Source of the DNA: Holophagae bacterium
Lineage (GTDB): Bacteria; Acidobacteriota; Holophagae; Acanthopleuribacterales; Acanthopleuribacteraceae
Length of the DNA stretch: 64,000 bases
Reading direction: 5' to 3'
Assembly: GCA_030429565.1 (NCBI GenBank)
Contig: JAUIFE010000001.1
Location: 992,001-1,056,000 of the forward strand
Shown here: positions 19,061 to 27,997 of the stretch, in pieces
Layout of the letters: each line of letters starts with the position of its first letter
How positions within the stretch are numbered: position 1 is the first letter of the stretch
Program-made: the position numbers and the translations under genes
The notes under the pieces: generated by a model
The model's input: only the letters and a program-made list of their open reading frames with translations
The model's database searches: none
What the model was told of the DNA's origin: nothing

Positions 19061-21460
19061 ATGCGTCTCACTTTTATATGTCTTTTAGTTTCACTGACCA
19101 TGACGGCTTGGGCCGATAACTACCCCCAAGAAGAATTTATCGACGACGTTGCGCAAGAGGATACGACTCAGGGAGAAAACCTCGCCCGTCTCACTTTTGT
19201 CGGGAAGGACGTGAACCTGATTCACGAAGACGGCTACGAAGAAAAGGCCGTGCGCAACCTGCCGGTCGTCGCGGGCGACGCGCTTAATACGGATCGTCGT
19301 TCCTTTGCCGAAATCGAATTTATCGACGGCAGCCTGCTCCAGGTAGATCGCGACAGCTTGGCCGAGTTTCAAGCGATTAACGAAGTCTACCGGGAGGAAA
19401 GCTTGACCGTGGTGAAGCTGCATCGCGGCAGCTTGTTCTTACACGTCAACGATGCCGACCACCTCAGCGACAAACAAGTCTTCCGCATTGATTCCAATGA
19501 CGGTTCGGCCTACATCGAAGGGCCCGGTATCTACCGCTTCGACCAAATGGGCGAACGAACTCGTCTCAAAGTCTATCGCGGCTACGCCGAACTCTCGGGC
19601 GAAGCCGATTCGGAAATGATTTACAGCGGTGAATACGCGACCATTCGCGACATGTACGCCCCCAGCCGCGCCAACACGTTTAACTCTTTCAGCAGCGACA
19701 ACTTCGAGCGCTGGGCCTACGACCGTCGGCCCTGGCGCCAGGCCAAATCCGTGAAATACGTGCAACCCCATTTGACCTACTACGCACGTGATTTGGACGG
19801 CCAAGGCGACTGGCGTTACCTGCCCGAAATCAACGACTACGTCTGGTGTCCCAGCGTCGCAACAAGCTGGCGCCCTTACTACAATGGTCACTGGACACGC
19901 CGCCACGGTCGCCTGACCTGGGTCTCTTACGACAACTTCGGTTACTTGACTCACCACTACGGTCGCTGGTCGTTTAGCATCGATTTCGGCTGGTACTGGC
20001 GTCCCGGTCGCCACTACTCACCCGCCTGGGTCGCCTGGAACAGCTACGACAATTACATCGGCTGGTGTCCGCTGGGCTATACCAACCGCCCTTACTACTA
20101 CACAAGTGTCGGCTTTAACGTCAACATTTACCGCCACCACTCGGTGAATTGGCACTACGTCACCACCGATAACTTCTTCTACCGCGGCCACCGACGCGCT
20201 TATGTGCGCCACGTCCCCCATCACCGCCGCGTCATCACAACCCGCAACATCTACGTAGAACGCGACGACTTCCGCTCGCCCACCCGTTTGGTGCGCGCCA
20301 TTCGCCAGCCGACGATCAACCGCGATCGCGCCCAACGCATCAACGTTTCACGCGGTAACATTCGCGTCAACCGCAGCCAAGCGGTCAGCGTCAATCGCAG
20401 CACTAATCGCAACGTCAGCGTCTCGCGCAGCACCGTCAGCATTAACGGTCGTGACAGCGGCACTCGCGCCGTCTCGCGTTTCACCCGCCAATCCAGTCGG
20501 GATTCAGGCCAACGCGGCAACATCGTGCGCCGTGAACGCGGTGATGTCGAAATCAAACGCACAACCCGCTCGACGGTGGACGGCAATCGCAGTAGCAGCG
20601 TGACACGCAGCCGCTCCGTTGAACGCAACAACGGCACCAGCGTCAATCGCAGCCGTACTGTCGAACGCAACAACAACGGCACCAGCGTCAATCGCAGCCG
20701 CACTGTCGAACGCAACAACAACGGCACCAGTGTCAACCGCAGCCGTTCCGTCGAACGCAATAACAACGGTAGCAGTGTCAATCGCAACCGCACCACCACT
20801 CGCGAAAACCAAGGCAACAGCAGTGGCATTCGCCGCACCTATCGCGGCAATGACGACCGCATCAAAACTCGGGAACGCGGCTCAAAAGCCATTCCCAACC
20901 CATATCGGCCAGGCTCGCGTTCGACCAATGGTGGCGGCACCACCATCCAACGCAATAACAGCAATGGTAATGACGGTGGCAACCGCAACCAACCCTCGGC
21001 CAACCGCTCATCGGATCGCAACAGCGGCACGCGCGTTTACCGCGGCGGTACCACCACCATTAAACGCAACAGCAATGGTTCCAGTTCAACAACCCGGTCG
21101 CGCAACAGCGCCACCACTCGTCAGCCGCGCAACAGTCAGCCGACCTACCGCAACAGAAACAGCAGCCCTCCGCGCAACAGTCAGCCGACCTACCGCAACA
21201 GCAATAGCAGCCGACCGCGCAACAGTCAGCCGACCTACCGCAATGGCAATAGCAGCCGCCCACGAGCGGTTAAACCGTCACAACCCACCAAAGTAGAGCG
21301 CCGCCCACGGAGCAATAACAACTCAGCGACGCGCACCAGCAGGCAGCCGAGCCGCAATACTTCGGCCCGCCCGACGACCAGCAACCAGCGTCCGACGACG
21401 CAGAGTAATAACAACAACGGAGGCTCAAGCCAACGTGCGCCGATCCGACGCAACCAATAA
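19061..21460 (+). CDS. exported FecR / DUF6600 protein with Asn-Arg-Ser-rich repeats
   Basis: A signal peptide (MRLTFICLLVSLTMTAWA) leads into a FecR-like domain (residues 45-150: VVAGDALNTDRRSFAEIEFIDGS). Next is a DUF6600 region (residues 225-360) of aromatic repeats such as WRYLPEINDYVWCPS, WRPYYNGHWTRRHGRLTWVSYD and SPAWVAWNSY. From about residue 390 to the end the chain is a basic low-complexity region rich in Arg, Asn, Ser and Thr, with tandem repeats at residues 515-580 and 690-735. The role is unknown; a cell-surface or periplasmic protein binding a polyanion would fit its strong positive charge. It has a sigma-54 promoter and the best ribosome-binding site in the window, and ends at a strong terminator. 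Confidence 0.8.
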   Translation: MRLTFICLLVSLTMTAWADNYPQEEFIDDVAQEDTTQGENLARLTFVGKDVNLIHEDGYEEKAVRNLPVVAGDALNTDRRSFAEIEFIDGSLLQVDRDSLAEFQAINEVYREESLTVVKLHRGSLFLHVNDADHLSDKQVFRIDSNDGSAYIEGPGIYRFDQMGERTRLKVYRGYAELSGEADSEMIYSGEYATIRDMYAPSRANTFNSFSSDNFERWAYDRRPWRQAKSVKYVQPHLTYYARDLDGQGDWRYLPEINDYVWCPSVATSWRPYYNGHWTRRHGRLTWVSYDNFGYLTHHYGRWSFSIDFGWYWRPGRHYSPAWVAWNSYDNYIGWCPLGYTNRPYYYTSVGFNVNIYRHHSVNWHYVTTDNFFYRGHRRAYVRHVPHHRRVITTRNIYVERDDFRSPTRLVRAIRQPTINRDRAQRINVSRGNIRVNRSQAVSVNRSTNRNVSVSRSTVSINGRDSGTRAVSRFTRQSSRDSGQRGNIVRRERGDVEIKRTTRSTVDGNRSSSVTRSRSVERNNGTSVNRSRTVERNNNGTSVNRSRTVERNNNGTSVNRSRSVERNNNGSSVNRNRTTTRENQGNSSGIRRTYRGNDDRIKTRERGSKAIPNPYRPGSRSTNGGGTTIQRNNSNGNDGGNRNQPSANRSSDRNSGTRVYRGGTTTIKRNSNGSSSTTRSRNSATTRQPRNSQPTYRNRNSSPPRNSQPTYRNSNSSRPRNSQPTYRNGNSSRPRAVKPSQPTKVERRPRSNNNSATRTSRQPSRNTSARPTTSNQRPTTQSNNNNGGSSQRAPIRRNQ
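20608..20790 (+). repeat. 48-base tandem coding repeats (NRS..VERNNNGTSV)
   Basis: About four copies of a unit of 45-48 bases encode SRSVERNN(N)G(T/S)SVNR-type peptides inside the FecR-DUF6600 gene. Copies differ mainly at third positions and by one extra Asn codon, so they arose by duplication and have drifted. Copy number may vary between strains. Confidence 0.8.
21125..21258 (+). repeat. 45-48-base tandem coding repeats (PRNSQPTYRN)
   Basis: Three nearly identical copies of CGCAACAGTCAGCCGACCTA plus flanking codons encode PRNSQPTYRNxNSS. They form a second, independent repeat block near the C-terminus of the same protein. Confidence 0.8.
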
Positions 21461-21480
21461 TGCCAACCAACGCAAAGCAA

Positions 21481-21507
21481 AGGCGGCCGATTCGGCCGCC
21501 TTTTTTT
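21481..21507 (+). terminator. intrinsic terminator between convergent genes
   Basis: AGGCGGCC (21481-21488) pairs with GGCCGCCT (21494-21501) and is followed by a run of seven Ts. It ends the FecR-DUF6600 transcript just before convergent metE; an upstream A-containing stretch gives little support for the reverse direction. Confidence 0.8.
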
Positions 21508-21546
21508 ATGCACGTGGCGCGCTGTCCCTTCGCGCGCCGCGCGGCC

Positions 21547-23829
21547 TTAGCCGACGGTTTGAGCGCTCAGGTGTAACCGCAACTGGCGCGCCGCTTGAAC
21601 CATCACGGCAAGTGCGGGCTCGCACTCTTCCCAGCGCCGGGTCTTGAGCCCACAATCGGGATTAACCCACAGGCGTTCAGCAGGCAAGTACTGCAACGCC
21701 TTCTGCAGCAGCCGCACCATTTCATCCAGGCGCGGCAGGCGCGGACTGTGGATGTCGTAAACCCCCGGACCGACCTCGTTGGGATAAGCATAGGATTCAA
21801 AGGCATCCAACAGCGTCATGCCGCTACGGGAACACTCAATGCTGACCACATCGGCATCGAGCCGCGCAATCCATTCAATGATCTCGTTGAACGCGCTGTA
21901 ACACATGTGGGTGTGAATTTGAGTAGCGTCGGCGACACCGGCCGACGCCAAACGAAAGGCATCGACGGCCCAACTCAGGTAATGGTTCTGGTCGGCCTTG
22001 CGAAGCGGAAGCCCTTCGCGCAGCGCCGCTTCGTCAATTTGGATTAAACGCACGCCGGCCTGCTCCAAATCGGCGACCTCATCCCGCACCGCCAGCGCCA
22101 ACTGGCGGCAAACCATAGCACGCGGCACATCCTCGCGCACGAAGCTCCAACACAACAGTGTCACCGGCCCGGTCAGCATGGCTTTAACCGGCTTTTCGGT
22201 GAGGCTCTGCGCATAGGTAATCCAATCGACGGTCATGGGTTTGGCGCGCTGAATATCGCCGTAAATGATCGGCGGTTTAACGCAACGGCTGCCGTAGCTC
22301 TGCACCCAACCGTTTTCCGTAAAACAAAAACCCTCGAGCTGTTCGCCAAAATACTCGACCATATCGTTGCGTTCGGCCTCACCATGGACCAGCACGTCGA
22401 GGCCCAGCGCCTCTTGGCGTTCGATCACATGACGGATTTCGTCTTTTAGAAACTGCCGGTAGGCTTGTTCGTTCATCTCACCGCGCTTGAATTGACGTCG
22501 TTTGGCGCGAATCGCGGTCGTTTGCGGAAAGGAACCGATGGTGGTGGTCGGTAGCAGGGGTAACTTGAGCCAAGCCGCCTGCGCGCGCCGACGGCGCGCG
22601 TAGGGACTGCTGCGTGTCAGTTCGGTTTCGGTCACATTGGCCAACCGTTGTCGCACCTGGGGCCGCGCGGCCAAGGCCGATTCCCGGAAGCGTGCCAGTG
22701 CCGCCTGATTATCGGCAAGCGCCGCCTCGAGCGTCGGCGACTCAGGCGCCGCAATTAAGGCCGTTTCCACACACTTTTGCACGGCAAAAGCCATCCCGTC
22801 ACGCAGGTGTGCCGACAAACGGGTTTCACTCGCCAAGTCAACCGGCACGTGTAACAGCGAGCAACTGGTAGCGGCGGCCACACGGGTGGGTCCAAGCCGA
22901 GCCGCCACGGCTTGGTAACAGCGACGCGCGGCGACAAGATCGGTTTTCCAAATGTTGCGTCCATCGACCAAACCCAGGGACAACGTGGTCGTGGACGGTA
23001 GACGCGCCAAAAGCGCATCGAGATCGTCGCGCCCGCGCTGCAGATCGAGGTGAACGGCGTCGAAACCGCTGTCGCATACAAGGTCAAGGTTGTCGCCGTA
23101 AGGCGCGAAGTAGGCGGCAAAAAGCAAACGCGCGGGCGCCGCCGTCCCCGCCAACCGACGCCAAACCCCGTGCGCTTCGCGACGGATATCCTCGTCTAAA
23201 TCAAGCACGGCCACCGGTTCATCCAATTGAATCCAAGCAGCCTGGCGCCCCAAGCGGCGCAACAGGGTCTGGTAGGCTTCAACGAGCGCGTCAAACCAAC
23301 GTCGCCGCAGTTGGGCCGACATCGGTTTGGCCAACAACACCAAACTCACCGGGCCGGGTAAGACGACTTTGGCCTGGCAACCCATGGCCTGAATCTGCTC
23401 GATGTCGCGATACAGCCCACTGCTGTCAATGCGAAAGCGTGGTTGGTCGGGCAGCTCGGGCACCAGGTAGTGGTAGTTCGTGTCGAACCATTTCGTCATC
23501 TCCATGGCGGCGATATTGCGCTCGCGATCGCCACGCGCCATATGGAAATAGGTGGTTAAATCAACCACGCGGTCCTCGTTCTGAAATCGTTCCGGCACCA
23601 GACCGAGCAAACACAGGGTATCGAGGATATGGTCGTAAAACGAAAAGTCGCCGCAAGTCAGCAGCGAGAGACCGGCATCGGCTTGCGTTTGCCAGTGGTT
23701 TTGTTTGAGTTCGGCCGCGCAAGCCTGCAGCGCGGCGGCATCGATCTTGCCGCGTTGAAAACGCTCCACGGCTTGTTTCAATTCACGGTTCCGACCCATG
23801 CGGGGGAACCCTAAGATATGGGCTTTCAT
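21547..23829 (-). CDS. metE: cobalamin-independent methionine synthase
   Basis: MetE transfers a methyl group from 5-methyltetrahydropteroyl-polyglutamate to homocysteine. The 760-residue length and both halves of the duplicated barrel fit: N-terminal GFPRMGRNRELK, and C-terminal catalytic half with TTTIGSFPQT, LVHGEAERNDMVEYFGEQLEGF, and the zinc ligands in HTHMCYSAFNEI and WVNPDCGLKTR. MetE is a slow enzyme that bacteria often shut off when vitamin B12 allows MetH to be used. A cobalamin riboswitch directly upstream shows that control here and implies a metH gene elsewhere. AAAGGAG lies eight bases before the ATG. Confidence 0.96.
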   Translation of the reverse strand: MKAHILGFPRMGRNRELKQAVERFQRGKIDAAALQACAAELKQNHWQTQADAGLSLLTCGDFSFYDHILDTLCLLGLVPERFQNEDRVVDLTTYFHMARGDRERNIAAMEMTKWFDTNYHYLVPELPDQPRFRIDSSGLYRDIEQIQAMGCQAKVVLPGPVSLVLLAKPMSAQLRRRWFDALVEAYQTLLRRLGRQAAWIQLDEPVAVLDLDEDIRREAHGVWRRLAGTAAPARLLFAAYFAPYGDNLDLVCDSGFDAVHLDLQRGRDDLDALLARLPSTTTLSLGLVDGRNIWKTDLVAARRCYQAVAARLGPTRVAAATSCSLLHVPVDLASETRLSAHLRDGMAFAVQKCVETALIAAPESPTLEAALADNQAALARFRESALAARPQVRQRLANVTETELTRSSPYARRRRAQAAWLKLPLLPTTTIGSFPQTTAIRAKRRQFKRGEMNEQAYRQFLKDEIRHVIERQEALGLDVLVHGEAERNDMVEYFGEQLEGFCFTENGWVQSYGSRCVKPPIIYGDIQRAKPMTVDWITYAQSLTEKPVKAMLTGPVTLLCWSFVREDVPRAMVCRQLALAVRDEVADLEQAGVRLIQIDEAALREGLPLRKADQNHYLSWAVDAFRLASAGVADATQIHTHMCYSAFNEIIEWIARLDADVVSIECSRSGMTLLDAFESYAYPNEVGPGVYDIHSPRLPRLDEMVRLLQKALQYLPAERLWVNPDCGLKTRRWEECEPALAVMVQAARQLRLHLSAQTVG

Positions 23830-23916
23830 GAGGCTGACTCCTTTGTGTCGCGAAGGACGAATGGAGCCGCCCGCATTCGGACGTACACGGATCCCCGGCG
23901 GGGCGGGGTTTCACTG

Positions 23917-24118
23917 AAAAAGGCCGGTTTCCAAGCGAGATCCTGTCCGAATCGCGAGACAGCTCGACTTTGGTCCGGGACGTCTTCTGGCTTCCGGCCC
24001 TTTGATGTCGTTACCTTCCCAGCCCTTGGGGTGGTGGTCACGACAGGTTGTTACCGGTTACAGCGGCGCGTCCGCGACGGAATTTCACCGTCTTCCGTTT
24101 CCCGTCCAAATCTACGGA
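23917..24118 (-). promoter_or_regulatory. cobalamin riboswitch controlling metE
   Basis: On the minus strand, reading 5' to 3', the conserved cobalamin-aptamer blocks occur in order: GGTGAAATTCCG (near 24090), CGCCGCTGTAACC (near 24060), TGGGAAGG (near 24018), and the B12 box GGAAGCCAGAAGAC (near 23990). After the aptamer, CCGGCCTTTTT (23917-23927) can pair with GGCCGG inside the B12-box region, giving a possible terminator/antiterminator switch. A second GC-rich hairpin follows before the ribosome-binding site. Repression of MetE by B12 is the expected outcome. Confidence 0.88.
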
Positions 24119-24176
24119 CATTCTACCTAAAGTGTGCGATTCGAGCCGGCGGGAAAACCCCAAAAAAAGCAAAAGC

Positions 24177-25307
24177 TTAAGCGTGGAACAAATCGGGCGC
24201 GATCTCCATCACCGAACGACAGCCGCAAAGGGCCATAGTGCGGTCGAATTCGTCGCGGAACAAATCGTACACGTGGCGAACGCCGGCCTCGCCGCCGGCA
24301 GCCAATCCCCACAAAATCGGCCGCCCAATCAACACCGCATCCGCCCCCGCCGCCAATGCTTTCATCACATCACTACCGCGACGCACGCCGCCGTCCATGA
24401 GCAAACAGGGCAATTGACCGGCGGCATTGCTACGCCCGGCCAAAACCTGGGCGATGCGCGGCAGGACATCCATCGTCGCAGGCGCAGCGTCCAGTTGACG
24501 GCCGCCGTGGTTGGACACAATCACGCCACGAGCGCCGTGATCCAAGGCGGCCACCGCGTCATCACAGCGAACGATGCCTTTCACAAGGACCGGCAAGCCG
24601 GTTCGCCCGGCCAACCACTGAATGTCCGACCAGGTGATGTTGTCCTCCAGCAAAGTGCCAAAGTATCGGGTCAATCCCGAGCGCTGCAGTTTCTCGCGTT
24701 CACCACGCGCATCCTGCGGCAGTAAATTGTCCATGGCAAAATCAGCCGGCAGGCGAAATGCGTGCCGTTCATCGTCTTCCCGCTTGCCGAGTACCGGCGC
24801 ATCAACCGTGAACACCAAACCACGACAGCCGGCGGCCACGACGCGATCTAACAACGCCTCGGTGATGGCGCGATCCTTGTACATGTAAAGTTGAAACCAA
24901 AAGGGCGCGCCGGTGGCAGCCACGGCTTCGACCGACTGATTAGACATCGTGCTCAAAACCATCAACGACTGCTGCGCCTTGACCGCCCGTGCCGTCGCCA
25001 GCTCGCCTTCGGGATGGGCCAATTGGTGAAACGCCGTCGGCGCCGTCAACAGCGGCATCGAGAGCGGAATGCCCAACACTTCGGTACTGAGATCGCGCGT
25101 GCCAACACCGCGCAGCACGCGATAATGCAGCGACACTTCTTGGAACGCACGGCGGTTGCGCTGCAAGGCTAAGTGGTCCTCGGCTCCACCGGCAAAGTAG
25201 CGGAACGCACTCGCTTCCAGCCGCTTTTCGGCCGCCGCCTTGAGATCCTCAATGTTCAAATACTGCTCTAGCCCGTCGGAGTCACGGGTTTGGTTGGGCT
25301 CGTTCAT
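24177..25307 (-). CDS. FMN-dependent alpha-hydroxy acid oxidase/dehydrogenase
   Basis: The 376-residue protein is a member of the glycolate oxidase / L-lactate dehydrogenase family, which oxidises 2-hydroxy acids to 2-oxo acids with FMN. Visible active-site elements: APTAFHQLAHPEGE, FQLYMYKD (Tyr), VFTVDAPVLGKRE, VLVKGI (Lys), SNHGGRQLD (catalytic His and Arg), and DGGVRRGSDVMKALAAGADAVLIGRP for phosphate binding. The exact substrate (lactate, glycolate, mandelate) cannot be read from sequence. The frame extends upstream to 25481, but the ATG at 25307 with GAGG upstream gives the normal family N-terminus. Confidence 0.9.
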   Translation of the reverse strand: MNEPNQTRDSDGLEQYLNIEDLKAAAEKRLEASAFRYFAGGAEDHLALQRNRRAFQEVSLHYRVLRGVGTRDLSTEVLGIPLSMPLLTAPTAFHQLAHPEGELATARAVKAQQSLMVLSTMSNQSVEAVAATGAPFWFQLYMYKDRAITEALLDRVVAAGCRGLVFTVDAPVLGKREDDERHAFRLPADFAMDNLLPQDARGEREKLQRSGLTRYFGTLLEDNITWSDIQWLAGRTGLPVLVKGIVRCDDAVAALDHGARGVIVSNHGGRQLDAAPATMDVLPRIAQVLAGRSNAAGQLPCLLMDGGVRRGSDVMKALAAGADAVLIGRPILWGLAAGGEAGVRHVYDLFRDEFDRTMALCGCRSVMEIAPDLFHA

Positions 25308-25380
25308 GGCGCCATCCTCGTTTAGGCAATAGACCGGCGCGCCACATTGCGCGCAGAGCGCGGCAAGCACCGTTTGATTT

Positions 25381-26016
25381 ATGACAAGGAAACGCCTTAT
25401 TTTCGCGTATTTCCAGGCGCTTGACCACCTTCTTTTAGCTAGCTCGGCGCCGCCGACGGTGCTCGCTTGGCAAGTGATCAATGCTCGTGTTAAGTTGAAG
25501 CACTTTCATTTAGCCCGCTTCGCATCACACCGACACATCGCCGTCACGCGCGATGTCGATCTCTATTTTCTAACTGATCACAATCGAGGTTTTCGCTTGC
25601 TTGCCGAACGTTATCAATTTATCGAGGCTTCCAAACAGGGTTTACCAGCCCACCTTTTGGTCAACACAGCCCTCAAGAACCGCAGTGCGGCGCCCAAATA
25701 CCCCTGGCTTCTCACCATTACCTTCCCCTTTGCCACCGCCAATCAGTGGGGTCTCTGCTCCAAAGAGGAATCCGACCGTCTCTACGACTGCGAAGAGTTA
25801 TTGCTGGCCCAACTCCAGCGCAACGAATACTGCTATCTCGGTCATGTTTCTTGGAACGGTAGTCGTGAGTGCATGCTTTACGTCACCGATCCCGACACAG
25901 TTCTTGAAAAACTCACCAAGGCGATGGACCAGATCCCTTATAAAGAACTCAACGTTGCCAAAACCCATGACCCAGACTGGTCACTGACCTTGCAGTACTT
26001 TCCCAATGAGGATTGA
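25381..26016 (+). CDS. DUF695-like domain protein
   Basis: Residues 105-210 resemble DUF695: PWLLTITFPFATANQWGLCSKEE, then LQRNEYCYLGHVSWNGSRECMLYV and the C-terminal DPDWSLTLQYFP. The domain is of unknown function and is common near toxin or stress genes. The first 45 residues have an atypical composition, and with this start the gene would lie only 74 bases from the divergent oxidase, leaving almost no room for two promoters. A later start, such as the GTG codon at residue 32, is possible. The next gene begins 25 bases after the stop, so the gene probably shares a transcript with hupE. Confidence 0.6.
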   Translation: MTRKRLIFAYFQALDHLLLASSAPPTVLAWQVINARVKLKHFHLARFASHRHIAVTRDVDLYFLTDHNRGFRLLAERYQFIEASKQGLPAHLLVNTALKNRSAAPKYPWLLTITFPFATANQWGLCSKEESDRLYDCEELLLAQLQRNEYCYLGHVSWNGSRECMLYVTDPDTVLEKLTKAMDQIPYKELNVAKTHDPDWSLTLQYFPNED

Positions 26017-26041
26017 CAAGGTTCTAACCGTGAGGTGTTTC

Positions 26042-26608
26042 ATGAAAAAAACTGCCGCCGTATTACTCGCTTGCACCGTCTCAACCGGCTTGGTATTCGG
26101 CCATCCGGGCCACGCTGATGCGCCTTTATTCGAAGGGCTCGCTCATCCCTTTGGAGGCTTAGACCACCTGCTCGCCTGTGCCCTGGTCGGGCTGCTGGCG
26201 GGCCGAATGGCCCGTATTTGGACCGCCCCCGTTTTGTTTCTCGGCGGCTTGGTCGCCGGGCTGTTGCTGGCCGCCACCTTGCCAGGATTGGCCCCCGCCG
26301 GCGCCTTGGTCTTCCCCGCCCTGGTGATTCTCTTGGCCTTACCCGCGCTCGATCTGCGCGACCTGTCGACCTGGCTAGGCGCTTGTTTGGTGTTAATTGG
26401 CAGCGCTCACGGCTACACCCACGCCGCCGGCGCCGCCACCCAGCCATCGTTTTTGTTCGGTATGTTCTTCTCGTCGTTACTTTTGATTGTCGCTTTCTGC
26501 GCCATGATCAAAACCGCTAAAAATTTCGGCCGTTCGTTGCAGTTCCAGTACCTTGCAACCGCCGCCGGCGTCCTGCTCCTCCAAGTTTCGCTTTACGCCT
26601 GGAGTTAA
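26042..26608 (+). CDS. hupE: HupE/UreJ family protein, probable nickel or cobalt carrier
   Basis: A signal peptide (MKKTAAVLLACTVSTGLVFG) and about six hydrophobic segments make a 188-residue inner-membrane protein. The family signature HPFGGLDHLLA near residue 38, with its His and Asp metal ligands, identifies HupE/UreJ, which are linked to nickel or cobalt uptake for hydrogenase, urease or cobalamin systems. Other histidines (GHPGHAD; SAHGYTHAAG) may also bind metal. GAGGT (26032-26036) picks the ATG at 26042 over the in-frame ATG at 26006. No hydrogenase or urease gene is nearby; cobalt supply is an attractive idea given the B12 riboswitch 2 kb away, but this is inference. Confidence 0.85.
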   Translation: MKKTAAVLLACTVSTGLVFGHPGHADAPLFEGLAHPFGGLDHLLACALVGLLAGRMARIWTAPVLFLGGLVAGLLLAATLPGLAPAGALVFPALVILLALPALDLRDLSTWLGACLVLIGSAHGYTHAAGAATQPSFLFGMFFSSLLLIVAFCAMIKTAKNFGRSLQFQYLATAAGVLLLQVSLYAWS

Positions 26609-26615
26609 ACCCCCC

Positions 26616-27833
26616 ATGAACATCTTGGTTATCCAACCCGGCTTCCCCAACGAAGTTCCCTACTTCGTGCGCGGTCTCGCGCGTCAGGGCGCCGCTGTTT
26701 TCGGGATCGGCGATCAGCCGCCCCAAGCCATCCCCGAACCGGCCCGTGCCGGTCTACGCGATTACCTTTACGTCAAAAACCTGTGGCAACGCGAGGCGGT
26801 GATTCCCGCCTTGCGCCAATGGCGACCCGACCTCAAAATTCACCGCATCGACTGTTTTTGGGAAGCGGCAATGGAACTTGCCGCCGACTTAAGGGTCGCC
26901 TTCAATATTCCCGGCTTAACGCCGGAGAAAACGCGAGGCTTCCGCGACAAACACATCATGCGCCAGGTCCTCAATCAGGCGGGCGTCCGCAATCCGCGCC
27001 AAGCCAAGGCCGAGTCCTTCGCGCAAATAGAGGCCGCCCTCGAATTCACCGGCTACCCGGCCATCGTCAAACCCGTCGCGGGCGCGGGTTCAGCCGACAC
27101 CTACCGCCTCAATAGTCGTCAGGATTTTGAACGCGTCAAGCCGGCACTCAAAAAAATTGCAGCAGTGGTTGTCGAGGAATTTATTACCGGAACGGAGTAC
27201 ACCTTCGACACCATTTCAGTGAACGGTCACATCCTATTCGCCAACGTGGAACGTTACGAACCGAATATGCTGATTGCGCGCAGCCAAGAGCACCTGAGCC
27301 CGATGACGATATCCCTACGCGACCTGAGTGCGCCCCATTTCCAGGAGGCACGCGCCATGTGCACCACCGCACTCAATGCCTTGGGACTGGATCGCGGTTT
27401 TGCCCATATGGAATGGTTCCATACCGAAAAGGGCGAAGTTGTTTTCGGTGAGATCGCGGCCCGGCCGCCAGGCGGCGACGCGGGCATGCTGATGAACTAC
27501 ACCTCTGACTTTGACGTCTACAACGCCTACGCGGAAGCGATGGTCCACGGTCGCATCAGCCAAGCGATCGAGCGCAAGTACAACGTGGCGATTATTTTCA
27601 AGCGCGCCAAAGGCAACGGCCGCATCCACGCGATTGAAGGCATGCAGCCGTTGCGCAAGAAGTGGGGCGCCCACATCCTCAAAGAGGACCTGCTCCCAAT
27701 CGGCGCTAAGCGCCGCGACTGGCGCCAAACCCTGATCTCCGACGGCTACATCATGCTGCGTCACCCCAATTTGGACACCACCCTCCAAATCGCGGATGAC
27801 ATCGCCCAAAACGTCACTCTCTGGGCGCGGTGA
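26616..27833 (+). CDS. ATP-grasp family ligase
   Basis: The 405-residue protein starts MNILVIQPGFPNEVPYFVRGLA, a Rossmann-like pre-ATP-grasp domain. It then shows ATP-grasp features: DKHIMRQVLNQAGVRNP, YPAIVKPVAGAGSADTY (nucleotide-binding Lys), VVVEEFITGTEYTFD, and VVFGEIAARPPGG for magnesium binding. Such enzymes couple a carboxylate to an amine through an acyl phosphate. The substrate cannot be told; database entries for similar proteins are often mislabelled as biotin carboxylase. It begins seven bases after hupE ends, with GGAG overlapping the hupE stop region, so it is likely co-translated. A strong terminator follows. Confidence 0.8.
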   Translation: MNILVIQPGFPNEVPYFVRGLARQGAAVFGIGDQPPQAIPEPARAGLRDYLYVKNLWQREAVIPALRQWRPDLKIHRIDCFWEAAMELAADLRVAFNIPGLTPEKTRGFRDKHIMRQVLNQAGVRNPRQAKAESFAQIEAALEFTGYPAIVKPVAGAGSADTYRLNSRQDFERVKPALKKIAAVVVEEFITGTEYTFDTISVNGHILFANVERYEPNMLIARSQEHLSPMTISLRDLSAPHFQEARAMCTTALNALGLDRGFAHMEWFHTEKGEVVFGEIAARPPGGDAGMLMNYTSDFDVYNAYAEAMVHGRISQAIERKYNVAIIFKRAKGNGRIHAIEGMQPLRKKWGAHILKEDLLPIGAKRRDWRQTLISDGYIMLRHPNLDTTLQIADDIAQNVTLWAR

Positions 27834-27891
27834 AGGGCAACTGCAGGTTTGCGCCCTGACTCATCACCCATATCAGCATCCTCTTCAAAAG

Positions 27892-27950
27892 GAACGGCGA
27901 TGGGCGTCGTGACCCGCGGTTTTCCGGTGCCGCCCATCGCCGTTCTTTTT
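27892..27950 (+). terminator. strong intrinsic terminator after the ATP-grasp gene
   Basis: A perfect 15-base-pair stem, GAACGGCGATGGGCG (27892-27906) with CGCCCATCGCCGTTC (27931-27945), has a 24-base loop and is followed by TTTTTAATTTT. It ends the plus-strand unit before the convergent hybrid kinase. Confidence 0.9.
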
Positions 27951-27997
27951 AATTTTCCCCAAAAACAAGGCGGCACCAGGAACGACCGGGAGAAGCG

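Noticed and set aside
20251-20838. Minus-strand Leu/Arg-rich frame opposite the DUF6600 gene
   Set aside because: Its RLRLTLVPLLLRST repeats are simply the complement of the Asn/Arg/Ser coding repeats on the plus strand.
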